The translations under genes and the position numbers were made by a program. Of a stretch of DNA of 64,000 bases, positions 12,391 through 24,463 are shown piece after piece. This DNA comes from Erythrophleum ivorense (lineage: Eukaryota > Streptophyta > Magnoliopsida > Fabales > Fabaceae): assembly GCA_026724425.1 (NCBI GenBank), contig JAIUCV010000009.1, positions 22,731,323-22,795,322 on the forward strand, given 5' to 3'. The notes beneath the pieces are model-generated. The model was not told the origin of the DNA and ran no database searches. It worked only from the letters and a program-made list of their open reading frames with translations. Position 1 is the stretch's first letter, and each line of letters opens with the position of its first letter.

Positions 12391-13385
12391 AATAACTCAT
12401 CCTTCTGTAAAAATTCCTCCATATATTTCCTCCATGGTAGCTTGATTTTCTCTTGGTAGCTAGCTGAAGATTGGATCTCCATTGATGTAGATTTGAGCTC
12501 CAAATTGCTTCTCCAAATTGGATAAATTCTCTTTCATTTATCTTTTAATTTCAATAGTGATTCTTTTATTAATTTGACTAGGTTTAGCCTATTAATTTAC
12601 GAATTTAATTGCTGGAATTTACTGGATTAATTTGGATTGTTGATTAATTGTAATTTCCTATTTGAATGTAATTTTGATCCTTAAATGTTTGTGGAAAGTC
12701 CAGAATTGGTGGCTGCATAATTTGCTATTAAATTCCTCTTATTTTTAGGCCAATTGATGCAATGGTGATTGAATTAAGTGGCTAGAGTTTTTGTGCAATT
12801 GTTGTGCATTGAGGAATTTATTAATCTAATTGGTTAATTAGCATTTTAAATGGATTGTTTAGCAGATTTTATTGAGCATTTAGGATTTCATTTTGTGTGT
12901 TCTTGCTTCTAGCTCAATTGATTAATTCTTCAAGATTTCTTGTGGTTGCAAGGTCCTTGAATTATTAGTGAATTGAGTCTTGGATGGTAATTTAAGAATT
13001 CTTATCAAGAACACACTAATACGTGAGAGTGTAAATCCAATTTGGGTGCATTAGAAAGAGAACAAGGATAATTGAATTATATGGAGTCCATCTAAAGGCT
13101 AGTTACCATACTTTCCTAATTGTTTGCTTCACTTAGTCTTAAGCTTTTAGCTCTTGTCATTATAAATTTAATTCAATTAAATTTTAGTAATTCAAAATCC
13201 CTTAAACAAATTTCATTTAGTGATACTTGGAATACTCTTTCACAAACAATTAGATGTAAAAAAACTCCTTAGGAAATGACCTATGTTGCACTATTACCTA
13301 TAAGTTTATTTTTCTACCTAGTTTTATTTGAGATTGCGCGACACAATCGTCAGTCTGCTTTTGTAATCTTGTCGGTTTCAGTCTA
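12391..13385 (+). mobile_element. Possible LTR tail of another gypsy element
   Basis: AT-rich, non-coding sequence ending in the phrase CTCCTTAGGAAATGACCTAT followed about 60 bp later by TTTGAGATTGCGCGACACAA. A similar sequence pair (a 'flat, then acidic-sounding' closing phrase and a GCGCGAC stretch) is familiar from the ends of Athila/Tat-type LTRs, but I recognise it from general knowledge only. No matching second LTR, PBS or target duplication was found. Confidence 0.3.
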
Positions 13386-14084
13386 ATTCTAGAGAGGTCG
13401 AATATTACATCCTTGAACATGAAGATGCCAAGAAGCCAATAAATAATGTCATACTAGGGCCTAAATATGGATACTCAACTCAACATGAGAGAGATCTTAA
13501 GGCTTTACAAGCTTGGAAAAAGAAGGATAGTATGGCTCGCATCATAATGTTGGCTTGTATGGCCAATGACTTTATGTGTGAGTTTGAGTTTTACTTAACC
13601 ACACAAGCTATGTGAATAGAATTGAAAGACAAGTTTGGTGGTACTTTTACTACCAAACTTAGAAGATTAACTAGCAAGTTTGACACTTATAAGTTACACC
13701 TTAATAACTTCATGAAGTAGCCTTTAAGAGCAATGTCAAACATGATTTGAAAGCTAAAGTTGGCCGATCATGTCCTTTCATATGAATAGTAAATTTAAGC
13801 TATTATAAGGTCTTTTCCTACTAATTAGGAGTATATGAAGGTGAACTTAACCAATAATGAGAACATCACCACTTTGATGATGTTGCTTGCCAGTTATAGC
13901 TTGAAAATGAGTGCCTAGAGGTTGGTGGATCCTCTAATCATGGTTACATGATAGAGAATGCTAGAACTTTAAGACCCTAGGCTATAAAAGAAGAAAGGTT
14001 TTAGCTAGCATTCAACAAGGCCAAAAAGGACTTTAAGAAGAGGGAAAGCATGGTGGTAAGAAACTTGACATGGGCAAGGTCAAT

Positions 14085-14126
14085 TGTTTTGATTATCAAA
14101 AGATAGGTCATTTTGTTTGTAATTGC
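14085..14126 (+). pseudogene. Copia gag zinc knuckle, one cysteine lost
   Basis: Reads CFDYQKIGHFVCNC. The family pattern is C-x2-C-x4-H-x4-C; here the second cysteine is tyrosine, a single-base change (TGT to TAT). The spacing of the other three zinc ligands is intact. Confidence 0.85.
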
Positions 14127-14216
14127 ATTAAGCAAAATTGAGTAACACCATGCAATACTTTTCCACATTTTATTTATATTTCTAGTACTATTTTAATGGT
14201 TGAATCTCATCCTTTA

Positions 14217-14350
14217 TGGATTGTAGACTTAGAAGCCATAGATCATATAGCCAAGGATTGTGGATCCTTTGTGGAATACCATTGGCTGCTTAACAAGAGT
14301 GGATGGCTATATGTAGGAAAAAGAACTAAAGTGGAAGTTTAAAGAATCAA
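14217..14350 (+). pseudogene. Copia aspartic protease start, catalytic triplet altered
   Basis: Reads WIVDLEAIDHIAKD. Copia proteases normally have D-S-G at this place followed by A-(T/S)-x-H; the aspartate remains but S-G has become L-E, which should abolish activity. It follows the zinc knuckle by about 90 bp, the expected order. Confidence 0.8.
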
Positions 14351-14819
14351 AATATGCAAGTTGGTCTACCATGGTAGAAAACCCTAATCCTATATGATGT
14401 CTTATTTGCACAAAAAGTTCAATGATATTTGGTTTCTATTGTTTCCTTTCTAAAGTTTAATTTTCCTCTTAATTTTCATAATGACTTGATAGACATTTTT
14501 AAAGGGATAATATTTTACGGTTCTAGTTTTTTATTTAATAGTTTTATTGTATTGAATACAACTTATGATAATGTTTGTAATATGAATGAACATGTTTGCT
14601 TTACCACATCATCTGATTCCAATTTAAATTTAGATATAAATGTTGGACATGCTAGACTAAGCCTCTAACCATATAGGCCAAGAGTGAATAACTCTAACAA
14701 AAGAAAGAATGCTAGGAATATTCTCTAGCCTAAAAATGTCCTTATATGAGCATTGCCTAGTGGGTAAAGCAACTAGAAGACCATTTAATAAATGAACCAA
14801 AGCAAAATTTCCATTGTAA

Positions 14820-15245
14820 TTAATCCATTCTTATATACATGATTCGATAAGTGTAAGGGTGAGACATAGAGTGTGGTATTTCATTATGTTCATTGATGAC
14901 TATCTATTATGTGGTCAAGTTTATTGGATCTCCTATAAGTTAGAAGTACTAAAGTTGTATGAGTATAGTTGAAAATCATTAAACAATAAAATTAAAGCAT
15001 CAAGAGCTGAGTGAGGATGCAAATATTTATTTAATAAATCTTAAAAGCTTTGTGAAAAAAAGGAATAATTAGACAATTAAAGATCCATGGCACTCCACAA
15101 CAAAAGGAGTTGTTGAAAGAAGAAATATAATGTTACTTAAAATGGTTAAGTTAATATGGCTTAAGCAAATTTACCCATTTCCTATTAAGGAGATTTTGAA
15201 ACATCTAGCTTTATACTATATTTTTCTTATATGGTCAACTATGAA
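14820..15245 (+). pseudogene. Copia integrase remnant
   Basis: Recognisable phrases are VRHRVWYFIMFIDDY, matching the first catalytic aspartate region of copia integrases, and about 210 bp further on TKGVVERRNIMLLKMVK, matching the glutamate region. Frames change between them and stops occur. The reading ends where similarity is lost near 15,245. Confidence 0.75.
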
Positions 15246-15249
15246 TTAT

Positions 15250-15452
15250 GCATAATTGAGATACTATGTGACAGAGTAAATTATTTTTTTTTTTTTTGGA
15301 AAAGGTTTGCTAAAGTTTCCCTTTGTCATTTAAGGGTCCCGACCTTATAAAGGCCTTAATTTACAGTCCTATTTAACAATCAGAACAAATTTTAAGTCAT
15401 ATTATCCATTTTTAACAAAAATTAGCACTTTAGGGCTCAGTTACCAGCTAGT
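15250..15452. other. Spacer with poly-T run
   Basis: No recognised feature beyond a run of about 15 T near 15,283. Its right end, CGAAG, is the left half of the next target duplication. Confidence 0.5.
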
Positions 15453-18400
15453 CGAAGTGTAATATCCAGTTCTCTGAAAACAAAAGAAAGTGTGAGAAAT
15501 ATAACGTATGGTTTCTCTATAAACATACGAAATTCACCATATACAAAGGGAAGTCCCCCAGATAGAGTGATTTGAGGTCTAATAAAATTAGAATAATATT
15601 CTAGACCTTAAATAATGGTGATTCAAGGTCAAAGGTGCCTTGAAACTGGAGCCAAAATAGTTAGACGAATTTTAACAAAAATGCAATGAAACGTAATGGC
15701 ATTTTCATAATTTCAGGTAATTTTTAGAATTCTTATAGGAGGGCCTTTTAAAAGGTAAATTTGAGTTTTCCAGGGTTCTCAGAGCCCCTGAAAACCATAG
15801 AAAGTCTCGAGACAGTTAAAGCCCTCTGGTAGACATTTTCTAACGGTGGTGAGTTCAAACTTCGACCGATTCATTCAAGAAGATTTTAACTCCAAATTGA
15901 GTGATTCCAAAGGCATTTTATAAAATTGGGAACCCAAATTTCATAATGGAAAAGATGGTTCTAAAAAAGGAGCTAAAATGAATCTAAAATGAAAATGCCA
16001 TAAAGAAAGGCAAAATTGAAATTTTCAAGAAAGTGGAAGCTTCTTGAACACTCTTTAAGTTTCATGTTTCTTTTCCTCATTATTTGCATGACTTGTTCTA
16101 CCCAAAAACCAGAGAAAATACCAGCTCTCTTAGGTGCACCAAGGAGGAAAAGAAAGGAGGAGAAAAAGCAAGAAAAAGGTAAGGAATTTCATGGATTTTT
16201 ATGCTTCTTCTTCTTCAAAACTAGTTCCTCTCCTTTCAAGCTTCCTTTCCATGGTTTTAATGAAGTTTTGGTGCTATTTTAGGGGTAGAACAGAGAGAGC
16301 AATTTCATGTTTGAGGAAAGAAAGCCAACCAAGTGAAGAACAAGCAAGAAAAAAGCAAGGAAACAAGGTAAAATCTTACTTTTATGGTAGCTTCTTCCTC
16401 CGCCTCTCTCTTGTAGGTTCGGCCACCTTAGGGAAGTCCAAGAGGACTTGGATTTTGGGTCGAACCAAGGGTGAATCCTAGAAAATTGGGTGTGGAGAAT
16501 GAGAATATATAAAGAAAATTAACAAAGAACCATTAGTTTTCAAGATAGCAAAGTTAGGATTTTAAATGCTCCACTAAAAATCTAATTTGATGCAATTGTT
16601 CCTAGGCCTAAATGAGTGCTTGGATGAGCTCTTGAGATCCCTAGAAGGCTCCTCATATGCATCTTCCATCAAGAAAACAAAGCAAACTCACTTGGTGTCT
16701 CCTTGGTCCATAGCGAGGTTAGAGCACCAAGGGGTAGTTTTAATTTGTTCCAAACTTATTTTTGAGTCATATATGATGGAGAGGATGAGAGGAAGCTTTG
16801 GAAAAATTTTAGGAGCCATAGATAGTGAGATGGAGGTATAGGCTCCATAATATAACATAATGAAGCAACTCCTAGCTAGACTCCTTAAATTAATTGTGTA
16901 ATGACTCCAAAGAGTCTAAATAGAGTCAAGAATCATAGATTGAAAGAGAGAAGGGAGCCAAGATCATGAATTCTTATAGTTGCTTTATTAAGTGCCTTAT
17001 GGAAGCATAATGGAGGCATAGACCAAAGTAGCATCATATAAAGTGCGTATAATGCCAAGGCTTGTTCCCATGAGTAATTCATGTTTCTTTTGGTGTGTTT
17101 AGGCTAAGAGAAGTTAATGCTTCCTAAGCTTATGGTTGGGCCAAGAAGAAGGAAGGGAAATTTAAAGAGAAAGTGTGTTTGTATTACCAAGGTAGCTTTC
17201 TCCACTTTCTCTCATGCATGAATGTGTGCCTACCTTGTCTTTGAATGTGTGCATGTGTGTTTTAAGCCATGAAAAGTATTCTAGTATGATTTCATATGCC
17301 ATGGTACCATGATGATGTTTTATGCATTCAAATGATGTTTTATATGCTTGCCTTGGTTTGTTTGAGCTATGAGAAGCCAAGAACCCTCTAGCCATGGTGA
17401 GGATGAGCCAATAATCCTTAAAATTGGTTGAGACAAAGTAGAGAGCCTCCTAAGAGTGACAGAGTCAAAACCTCTTAGAGAAAATGAGTAAGGCAAGTCC
17501 AAAATCTATAAGAGAATGGGTGAGACTAATCCACTTACTTAACAAGCCTATGTATGCTTTATGTGACTTGGTCAAAGGCTAAGAATGCTTCTTGAATGAT
17601 TACACATTCCATTATGCCCATGCATGCATTTCCAAGACTTGTATTGCATTTTTTATGTGTGATTGAAAGGGAGATGAGCTATTGGGATTATTTGAATCTC
17701 ATTCCTTCCTCTACAATGTCTTAACATGTTAGGTGGAGCAAATGAACAAGGTAATGGAAGCCACCAAGTTGGAAGATATGAGATTGACATCAAAGTATCT
17801 AGAATTGCCAAGTTTTATCTCTTTTGTAGCCATACCAATGGCATATGATGTAATACTATGATGGAAATATTGTATAACCATTTGAATATGTGTAATTACT
17901 CATATATTTGATGTATGTATGAGGTTTGATGCCAAATAAATGATAATGTAGTTTTTGAACCTTGGATGACAATGTTAAACATATGTAATCTTATGTATGG
18001 CATGGGGTGAGAGAGAGAGTTTTTAATTTCTGGGTTTATACACCTTTGAGACAAGTTTAGAAGACCATTTTGGTGCATTCCCACTTGCTCAAGTTGTCAT
18101 GGTTGCCTTGGAGCTCAAAATGGACCATTTGGACCCTTTGTAAGACTTAAAATGACCATTTCACAAGCCAATATCAAGATCTGACCAAAAGAACAAATTT
18201 GCTCATAAAATTTGGCACACATATAGATTTTATCTAGATCTTTTTGAGAAGCCAAAGACTAGATTATTTGGAGCTCTATGGAATTAATTATAAATTTCCA
18301 AAGTTGGCATTTTTCTATGAAACTGATGCAGACACTGTTCGTATGGTTAGAAACTTGGGCTACGTCATTTGGGGGCCAAATGATATCCAAAACTCATGAA

Positions 18401-18938
18401 ATTTTACAGGCATAAACTAGGCATGATAATCTTTCCATGACCATTGAGATCACCCCAATTGGACCCCTGAACAGAGAGATATGAATTTTTGAAGTTGGAG
18501 GTCAGTACTAGGGATGATAGTCGACCTTTGGTACTGTTCCATCAATTTTCGGTGGCTAATAGTCCCTGTTGAGGTCTAGATACATTTTTAGCATAATGCT
18601 TTCTAAAATGGTAAAGAATATGATTTTGATTTTTCTAAAATTAGTTATGATTTTTCAAAGTTTATGACAGTAAGTTAGAAATTCTGGTCGAGGTTGCACC
18701 TAGTATTTTTATGTATTCCATCCATTTGCATGGGTTCTAGGCCACTTCTTAGGATGGTTGCGAGTTGTATTTGTGAATTTAAATATGAGAATGAGATGGA
18801 TGAGTCCATATGGCCCATGGGACACCAAATGAAAATTTTACCCATGACGTAACGCAATTTAATGTATATTTTTAATGCTTTTTCCTTGGCAAACTTGTAT
18901 AATCCAAGGAAGGGAACTTAGAAATGAGGTTAGATGAG

Positions 18939-21900
18939 TGTAACATCCGGTTTTCTGAAAATCCAAGAAAATGTAAGGAAATGCGAGAAACGTAACATAT
19001 GGTTTCTCCGTCAACGTACGAAATTCACCAGATATGAAAGGAAGTCCCCCAAATAAAATAAATTGAGGTCTAATAAAATTAGAATAATATTCTAGATCGT
19101 AAATAATGATGAGTCAAGGTCAGAGGTGCTCTAAAATTGGGGCTAAAATAGATAAAAAAAGAGAGATAAGAAAAAGGTCCCGAAGAGCCTCCAAAGTCAA
19201 GTATGAAGGAGCCAGGGACTAAAATGCAAAGAAAAGTTATATGTCAGGAAAAATATATAAATTTTCCTAAAGTTCAGGGAACCCTAGTTTCACCCTCTAT
19301 TCATGGCTTTAAGCACGAATATCAAAAAATCGGACAAGAATCTCAGAAATCCGTAACCCACAGTTAAACTCAGTTTGATGAGACGGGTCTAATGATACCA
19401 AGTTGTCTGGATGGCCGGGCGGGATCCGGTCCGGGATCTGGTTATCTCGATCAGTAGTCATGAGTAAAATAGAAAAAAGAAGTTGTCAGAACTATAGAAA
19501 TAAAAATAGCTAAAGGGCTAAGAAACCCTGAAGGAGTTTCAGGGACAGAATTACAATAAAGGAAAAATTTATAGCACAATCATAATATAGAACGGTGAAA
19601 ATTACACCTATAGACCCGGGCGTCCGATTGACAGTGAAATTTGTGAGGATTGAGGTTACGGGCCCCTGAATCATGTTTGAAGCTCAGTATGGCCAGAAAG
19701 CAGAGGAAATAATGCTTATCAATTTTAGAAAGTCTAATGGTATGTATTGTATCGTAAAACCTTAATTGGGTTCAAACACCGATGTTAGACTGCGGTAAGG
19801 CCCAATAGCTATGCTAAAGGCCTGATAAGAGAAGAGAAGATATAATTAGGGTTTTAGAGAAGATGAAACCCAAATATAAATATAGAATGAAAGGAAAAGA
19901 AGAAAAAGATTTTAGTTATTTTAAAAAATTAACCATGGTTAAGTTAGAAACTAACTATGGTTGAGTTAAAAGTTGACTATGGTTGAGTTAAGAAATTAAC
20001 CATGGTTACTCTCCATAACTTAAGGGCTAAGGCAAGGCTTCCAAGTGTGTGGCCAAGAATTTTTGGAAGAAGATATTTAGTTATGAAATTAGAAAATCAA
20101 AAGAAAAAAAGGAATGGAAGGTTAAGATTTGATCTTGAAAAGGTTGATCCAAGGGTCCAAATTTAGTATGACCATTTAACTTCATTAGATTCATCTTCTT
20201 CACCTCCATTCCGCCATTTTCACACCACACACAAGGAAGAAAGAAAGAAAAAAGTGAAGAGAGAGAGAGAGAGGGAGAAAAAGTGGAAGATGAAGTGAAA
20301 CCAAGCAAAACTACCACCATTATTCACCAAATTTCTTCATCTTCTCCATCCTCCAATCTTTTCCTCCAAAGGGCAGCTGCATATTTATCTTTTGTTCAAG
20401 GTGAAATGTTGCTCTAAGTGGGAAGAGAAAGGATTTTAGTGTGAGAAAAGCAACGGAAGCAAGGTTTAAGCTTAAAGAGTAAGTTTTCTCCATCTTATAC
20501 TTGTAAATCACATGCTTTAAGCTAGTGTTGTTAAACCCTAGTTATGAGTTATTTTTGGACAGCATATGAATCATTAGAAATGGATTTTATATGTTGAATA
20601 TGAAGCCTTTAAATGAAGTTTATATGTTAAACATGAAGGCCATTTGAGCTTAGTTATTGTTGTTATGTGTTGAGACTTTGGAAAACACAAAGATTGTAAT
20701 TTTTGGAAAAATAGAAAGCATGGGGAGATGCTGTCCGAATTTTTCCAAAATTTTTATGGTGTTTCCTTAATGTCTTAAAGTCATTCATACCAAATTTCAA
20801 GTCCTAAAACATAAAGGAAAAGGCTATGGAATTTTTGGAACCAAAGAAATGCACTTTGAGCCTAAAACGGAGCTAGATTATGTGATGACCAAAACGTGAT
20901 GTTGGGGCTGGAATTTGATGATTTTATCCTTTCCAATGGATTCAAAAAGGTGTTTTTAGCTAGGAACACCTATGGGAAAGCCCCCAAAACTCATGGGAGA
21001 AAATTCCTAAATTTTGGCCAAGAAAGGCATACTATTCGGCCATAGTGAATGGGAAGAGAAGGAGTTGGATTTTTCCAATTCCAATGGTCCCATTAAGTTT
21101 AAAAGGGATCATCTTATTTTAGAAGCTAAGGTTTATAGGTTGATTGTAATGAATTATCATTATGATTATAGGGTTTGATGTTGTTTTGGGAACTCCAAAA
21201 GCAAATAAATCGAGTCCCAAGGATTGAGGAGCAAAGTTTGCTAAGGTAGTAGTCTTCCTCTCTCTTTCCTTAAGCTTGTATGTTTGTATAATGATGAGTG
21301 TTATGCTATATCAAGTTGTCATTTATGCTATAAGATGAGACATGTATGCTTAGATTGTGCTTGGCCTTGTATGAAATTCCTTGTATTGCTATGCGATATG
21401 TGGCATCTTGACTGGCATTATGTTATGTACTTACATGCTTGCTTGTGAATGAGATTGGTTTACTACTACTGAGATTTCATAATCTCACCCCAAATATAAC
21501 CCATTCTAGGTCCAAGTTCAAGCAAAGAAAGAGCAAAGAATCTGGAGACATAAATCGAGGACCTTACTTTTATGTACCACGTTTTGTTATGTAATTAAAT
21601 ATTTTAGATTACTGCGTGTATGAGTTATATTATGACACTGTAAGGTACTCAAGTATGAAATGGAATGCGATGTATATACCCAATCCTGAAGTAAAAAGAG
21701 TATGACTATCGTGCATAAGATGCAAGAATGCCTGTGCCTATATAAAGGCAAAATAATAATAATAATATGACCAATGAGGGGTAAAACTGCCCAGTTTGTC
21801 GTAGGGGCAACTTTATATGAATTTATATGTGCTCCGCTAAGTAAGTATTTTTCCTTTGTAAAGGGCTTAGAAAGCTTGAAGTAGAGCCCTGAACTCACCT

Positions 21901-22095
21901 TATACGATGTTTCTATAATTAATTATGTATTTTCAAAATTAGATAAGAATTTGGAAATGACCAAATGAATAGTAAAATTGTATGAGGAAGTTTTTGAAAA
22001 GAAAATTTTTTATCAGTTCAGGCTTTTTGTTGACTCATCTAAGTTTTATATAAGGTAATTGTAGTAGGAAAAGTGTTATAAACTAAGGTATTACA
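18939..22095 (+). mobile_element. Mosaic LTR nested in LTR-A, TSD ATGAG
   Basis: A 3,157-bp unit, TGTAACATCCGG to GGTATTACA, with a perfect 5-bp duplication ATGAG (18,934-18,938 and 22,096-22,100). The first ~210 bp match LTR-A closely, including GAGAAAC/GTTTCTC (18,985-19,008). From about 19,150 the sequence is different: a GC-rich patch near 19,410-19,440, the tandem repeat at 19,928-20,011, and a TATA-like CCTATATAAAGG near 21,737. The conserved inverted repeat is present as TGAGATTTCATAATCTCA (21,470-21,487). No 34-nt array was seen. Confidence 0.88.
19928..20011. repeat. Four-unit tandem repeat, 22-23 nt unit
   Basis: Units of the type AACCATGGTTAAGTTAGAAA and AACTATGGTTGAGTTAAAAG. The core AACCATGGTT is itself palindromic. 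Two internal units have lost the palindrome through a C-to-T change. Confidence 0.75.
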
Positions 22096-22126
22096 ATGAG
22101 CTTAGTAAAAATGGCATTACACTAAG

Positions 22127-23405
22127 TGCTTTCCCATATAGCTTGATGAAAACTTGATGAAACTAGGGGTTTTGAAGGGTGAAAAATAAGAATATGCAAA
22201 TAGAAGTGATAAAGAAGCAAGGGATTGGCATATAGTTTCACTTAGGGTTTTGGTTTTGACCTTGTTTGGTTTTGGCTTAAGAGATTCAAAATCTTAAAAG
22301 AATTAATTAATCCCGCTAATACTATAATTGAGTTAGAAGTGAATTATGGAGATCTTAAAACTAACGAGTTCCCTAAGAAGTAAACAAAACTCTAAGAATG
22401 GGAATCAAATGCCATATCTCATCCAAGAAGGGATTTAAGTACCTAGAAAATTGTTTCATTGACTCTAAGGTTTTGAATAGTCTAGATATGAAATATAAGC
22501 ACTAATGAAGCCATTGGAATAAATTTAGGAACTTTATTTTTGTAAATAAAAAATTATGGTTCAAGAAAGCCTAATAGAACCATAGGGCTCTGGGCATGTT
22601 TAATTATACTTTTGATGGCTCTAATGAGTTTCTATGAGGTCTATATGCATTCTTGCACATGGAATAGTGATTTTTAGTTGCAAGACAAATTTCTTACTAC
22701 ATGATGTAATTAAGGATTTAAATTTGCTCATAGAGAGAAATGACATTTTAGAACTCATTTGGTATTACTTAGAGACAAAATTTTGACCATTTGAGCCGTA
22801 AAATGTCATTCTACTATTGACAGCCTTAATGATCAAATTTGGGACAAAAAGTTAGTGAGAATTTAAAAAACACTTAGAGCTTTCTATAAAGTGAAATATT
22901 GTAATTTTTAGAATTTTATAAAATATTTGATGAATTTTCAAATTTGGCCCCAAAAAGTTGTCAAGCTTGTTATTGTTCATTCTACTATAGCCTCAAATTT
23001 TGTATCTTTTGAGGGAACAAATGGATTCATTTTGACTTGAAATTTTGATAGTAGAAATTTCACATCATAAAGTTTCTAAGAACACATAATTTTCATTAAT
23101 CAGAGTTGTATAATGTAAATTATGAATTTTTCAAAATTGGGCTTTATTATGTAAACTATAGCATAATTGAACAAATGGCTAATTACACGAGTTTTATTTT
23201 TTCTTGCATGTTAACTTGTATGGGACAAATTGATAATGCAAGGATTTGTGAGATGAAATGGTGAAAACCCATTTTTAAACATTATGGAGCCATTTGATGC
23301 TTTTAGTAACTATAATTTCTACTACTAAAGATTTGGTTACCATTATTTTGCAATGAATGGACTTGTATATATATGGAGAATAAATAATATGTTATGTGGT
23401 GTAAC
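22127..23405 (+). mobile_element. Degraded LTR-A-like fragment
   Basis: Weak similarity to the 3' third of LTR-A in plus orientation: recurring phrases of the type CAAATGGATTCATTTTGACT, ATGAATTTTTCAAAATTGGG and GTGTAACA at about 23,399-23,406. Boundaries are not secure and no target duplication was found. Confidence 0.45.
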
Positions 23406-23439
23406 AAACTTTCTCACCTTTTAGGCTTCATCTGGATTT

Positions 23440-23905
23440 GATTTAGGTTTGACAAAAATTTTGACAAAGACTTAAACTTAACCATGTACTAATCCACTAT
23501 TATACTCCTTTGAATCAGTCACAAGAACTTTATCTCTTTCTTGTTTTTTTACATTCTTTACGAAGTACTTATTCAAAAAAGAAGTTTTGAAAACTTCACA
23601 AGTTATCTTAATTTTATAGGCCTTTATGGTCCACTTGGATTCTATTCACTAATTATTTGAGTCTCCTACCAACATGTAAGTGGCAAACATCGCTTTTTGG
23701 GCATTTGCACAACCCAACACCCTAAATATTTTTTCTTACTACTCTAACTAGTCATTAGCTATAGAAGGATTGTACTTTCCCTGAAAAGATGGGGGCTTGA
23801 TCTTTCTACATTTTGGTAGAACCTAATAATTTGGGTTGGTTATTGGATTTAGTGCCACACCCCTATTTTTATTGACTAAGACCTGATTTTCTAATGCTAC
23901 TTCCT
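23440..23905 (-). pseudogene. Gypsy gag fragment, minus strand
   Basis: Reverse translation gives a stretch beginning FATYMLVGDSNN (two stops follow) and then VFKTSFLNKYFVKNV, the hallmark order of the Ty3/gypsy capsid domain (hydrophobic helix, then F-x-x-x-(F/Y)-L-x-K-Y-F). The right part also lines up with the gag leader region of Gypsy-B (around 49,530-49,580). It is isolated, has stops, and is cut at 23,921 by a CACTA end. Confidence 0.65.
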
Positions 23906-23921
23906 GATTCTCAATAGCTAG

Positions 23922-24180
23922 CACTACAAAAAAATCATCATAGTCATGATTTATTTTTGCCTTAGCTATAGTTTAAACGACAACTAGTAGGCTTAATTGT
24001 GGTTTTTCCATCACAACTTGTTTAACTGTGATTTTTGAAAATCAAGGTTACCCTAGGAATGACTGATTTTAAAACTATAGTTTGGTCTAACTGCGGTTTG
24101 AAATCTGTAGTTAGACCAATGGTCTAACCATAGTTACAACACCATAGTCAAACTACTGCTAAATTATTTTTTAATAATAT
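23922..24180 (+). mobile_element. CACTA (EnSpm-type) transposon end with subterminal repeats
   Basis: Begins CACTACAAAAAAATC, the diagnostic terminus of plant CACTA transposons, followed by clustered subterminal motifs such as AACTATAG, AACTGCGG and AACCATAG in both directions. One pair forms a hairpin: TTGGTCTAACTGC and GTAGTTAGACCAA around a 12-nt loop (about 24,081-24,118). The opposite end (TTTTTGTAGTG) was not found, so this is a truncated or one-ended remnant. The right boundary is approximate. Confidence 0.7.
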
Positions 24181-24463
24181 TTTACCTATTTATTATCATA
24201 CCTAGCTTTATCTAACTCCTTCATACCATTTATGGAATTAGAAACAAGGTTCATAACCATTATTATATTTTTGAACATCGAAATCAATCCATTAACATGC
24301 CAAACGAAGTTATTGGGGTCCACATTCAGTTCTTTCTTTTCCTTTACTCATATTTATTATAAACAAACTTGTTTTTGTTCATTTGGTCATGAATTACATG
24401 ATGGATACCAAAGGAGTAACATGAACCTGAGATGACAAAGAAATCCATATTCTACATAAAACT
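24181..24463. other. AT-rich stretch, no feature recognised
   Basis: Could be interior of the CACTA remnant or flanking DNA. The ORF at 24,232-24,435 shows no domain. Confidence 0.4.

Larger units (their letters stand above)
13400..15250 (+). pseudogene. Ty1/copia gag-protease-integrase remnant
   Basis: A decayed copia polyprotein in three frames with many stops. In order: a gag domain (about 13,490-13,920, containing LRRLTSKFDTYKLH), a zinc knuckle (14,085-14,126), a protease region (14,217-14,350) and integrase pieces (about 14,820-15,245, including FIMFIDDY and GVVERRNIM). Reverse transcriptase and RNase H, which follow integrase in copia elements, are absent, and no flanking LTR pair was found, so the 3' half is deleted or was never here. 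The fragment cannot encode a working product. Confidence 0.85.
15458..22121 (+). mobile_element. LTR-A solo LTR-like insertion, plus strand, interrupted; TSD CGAAG/CTAAG
   Basis: Starts TGTAATATCCAG (15,458) and ends GGCATTACA (22,121). The flanks CGAAG (15,453-15,457) and CTAAG (22,122-22,126) differ at one base. Removing the nested unit 18,939-22,095 and one copy of its ATGAG duplication leaves about 3.5 kb, the usual LTR-A size; only the last 21 bases lie to the right of the nested unit. The tandem array is at 17,385-17,545 and the inverted repeat GGGATTATTTGAATCTC at 17,684-17,700. ORFs at 16,016-16,481 and 17,162-17,502 are by-products. Confidence 0.9.

Noticed and set aside
16016..16481. 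Overlapping plus ORFs with a possible signal peptide
   Set aside because: Inside LTR-A; two overlapping frames both open, neither conserved between copies.
19928..20011. Regular short repeats considered as CRISPR-like
   Set aside because: Direct tandem units with no unique spacers, in plant DNA inside an LTR.
23399..23406. GTGTAACA considered as the start of a new LTR
   Set aside because: The following sequence reads as gypsy gag in reverse, not as an LTR; it fits better as the end of the degraded LTR-A.
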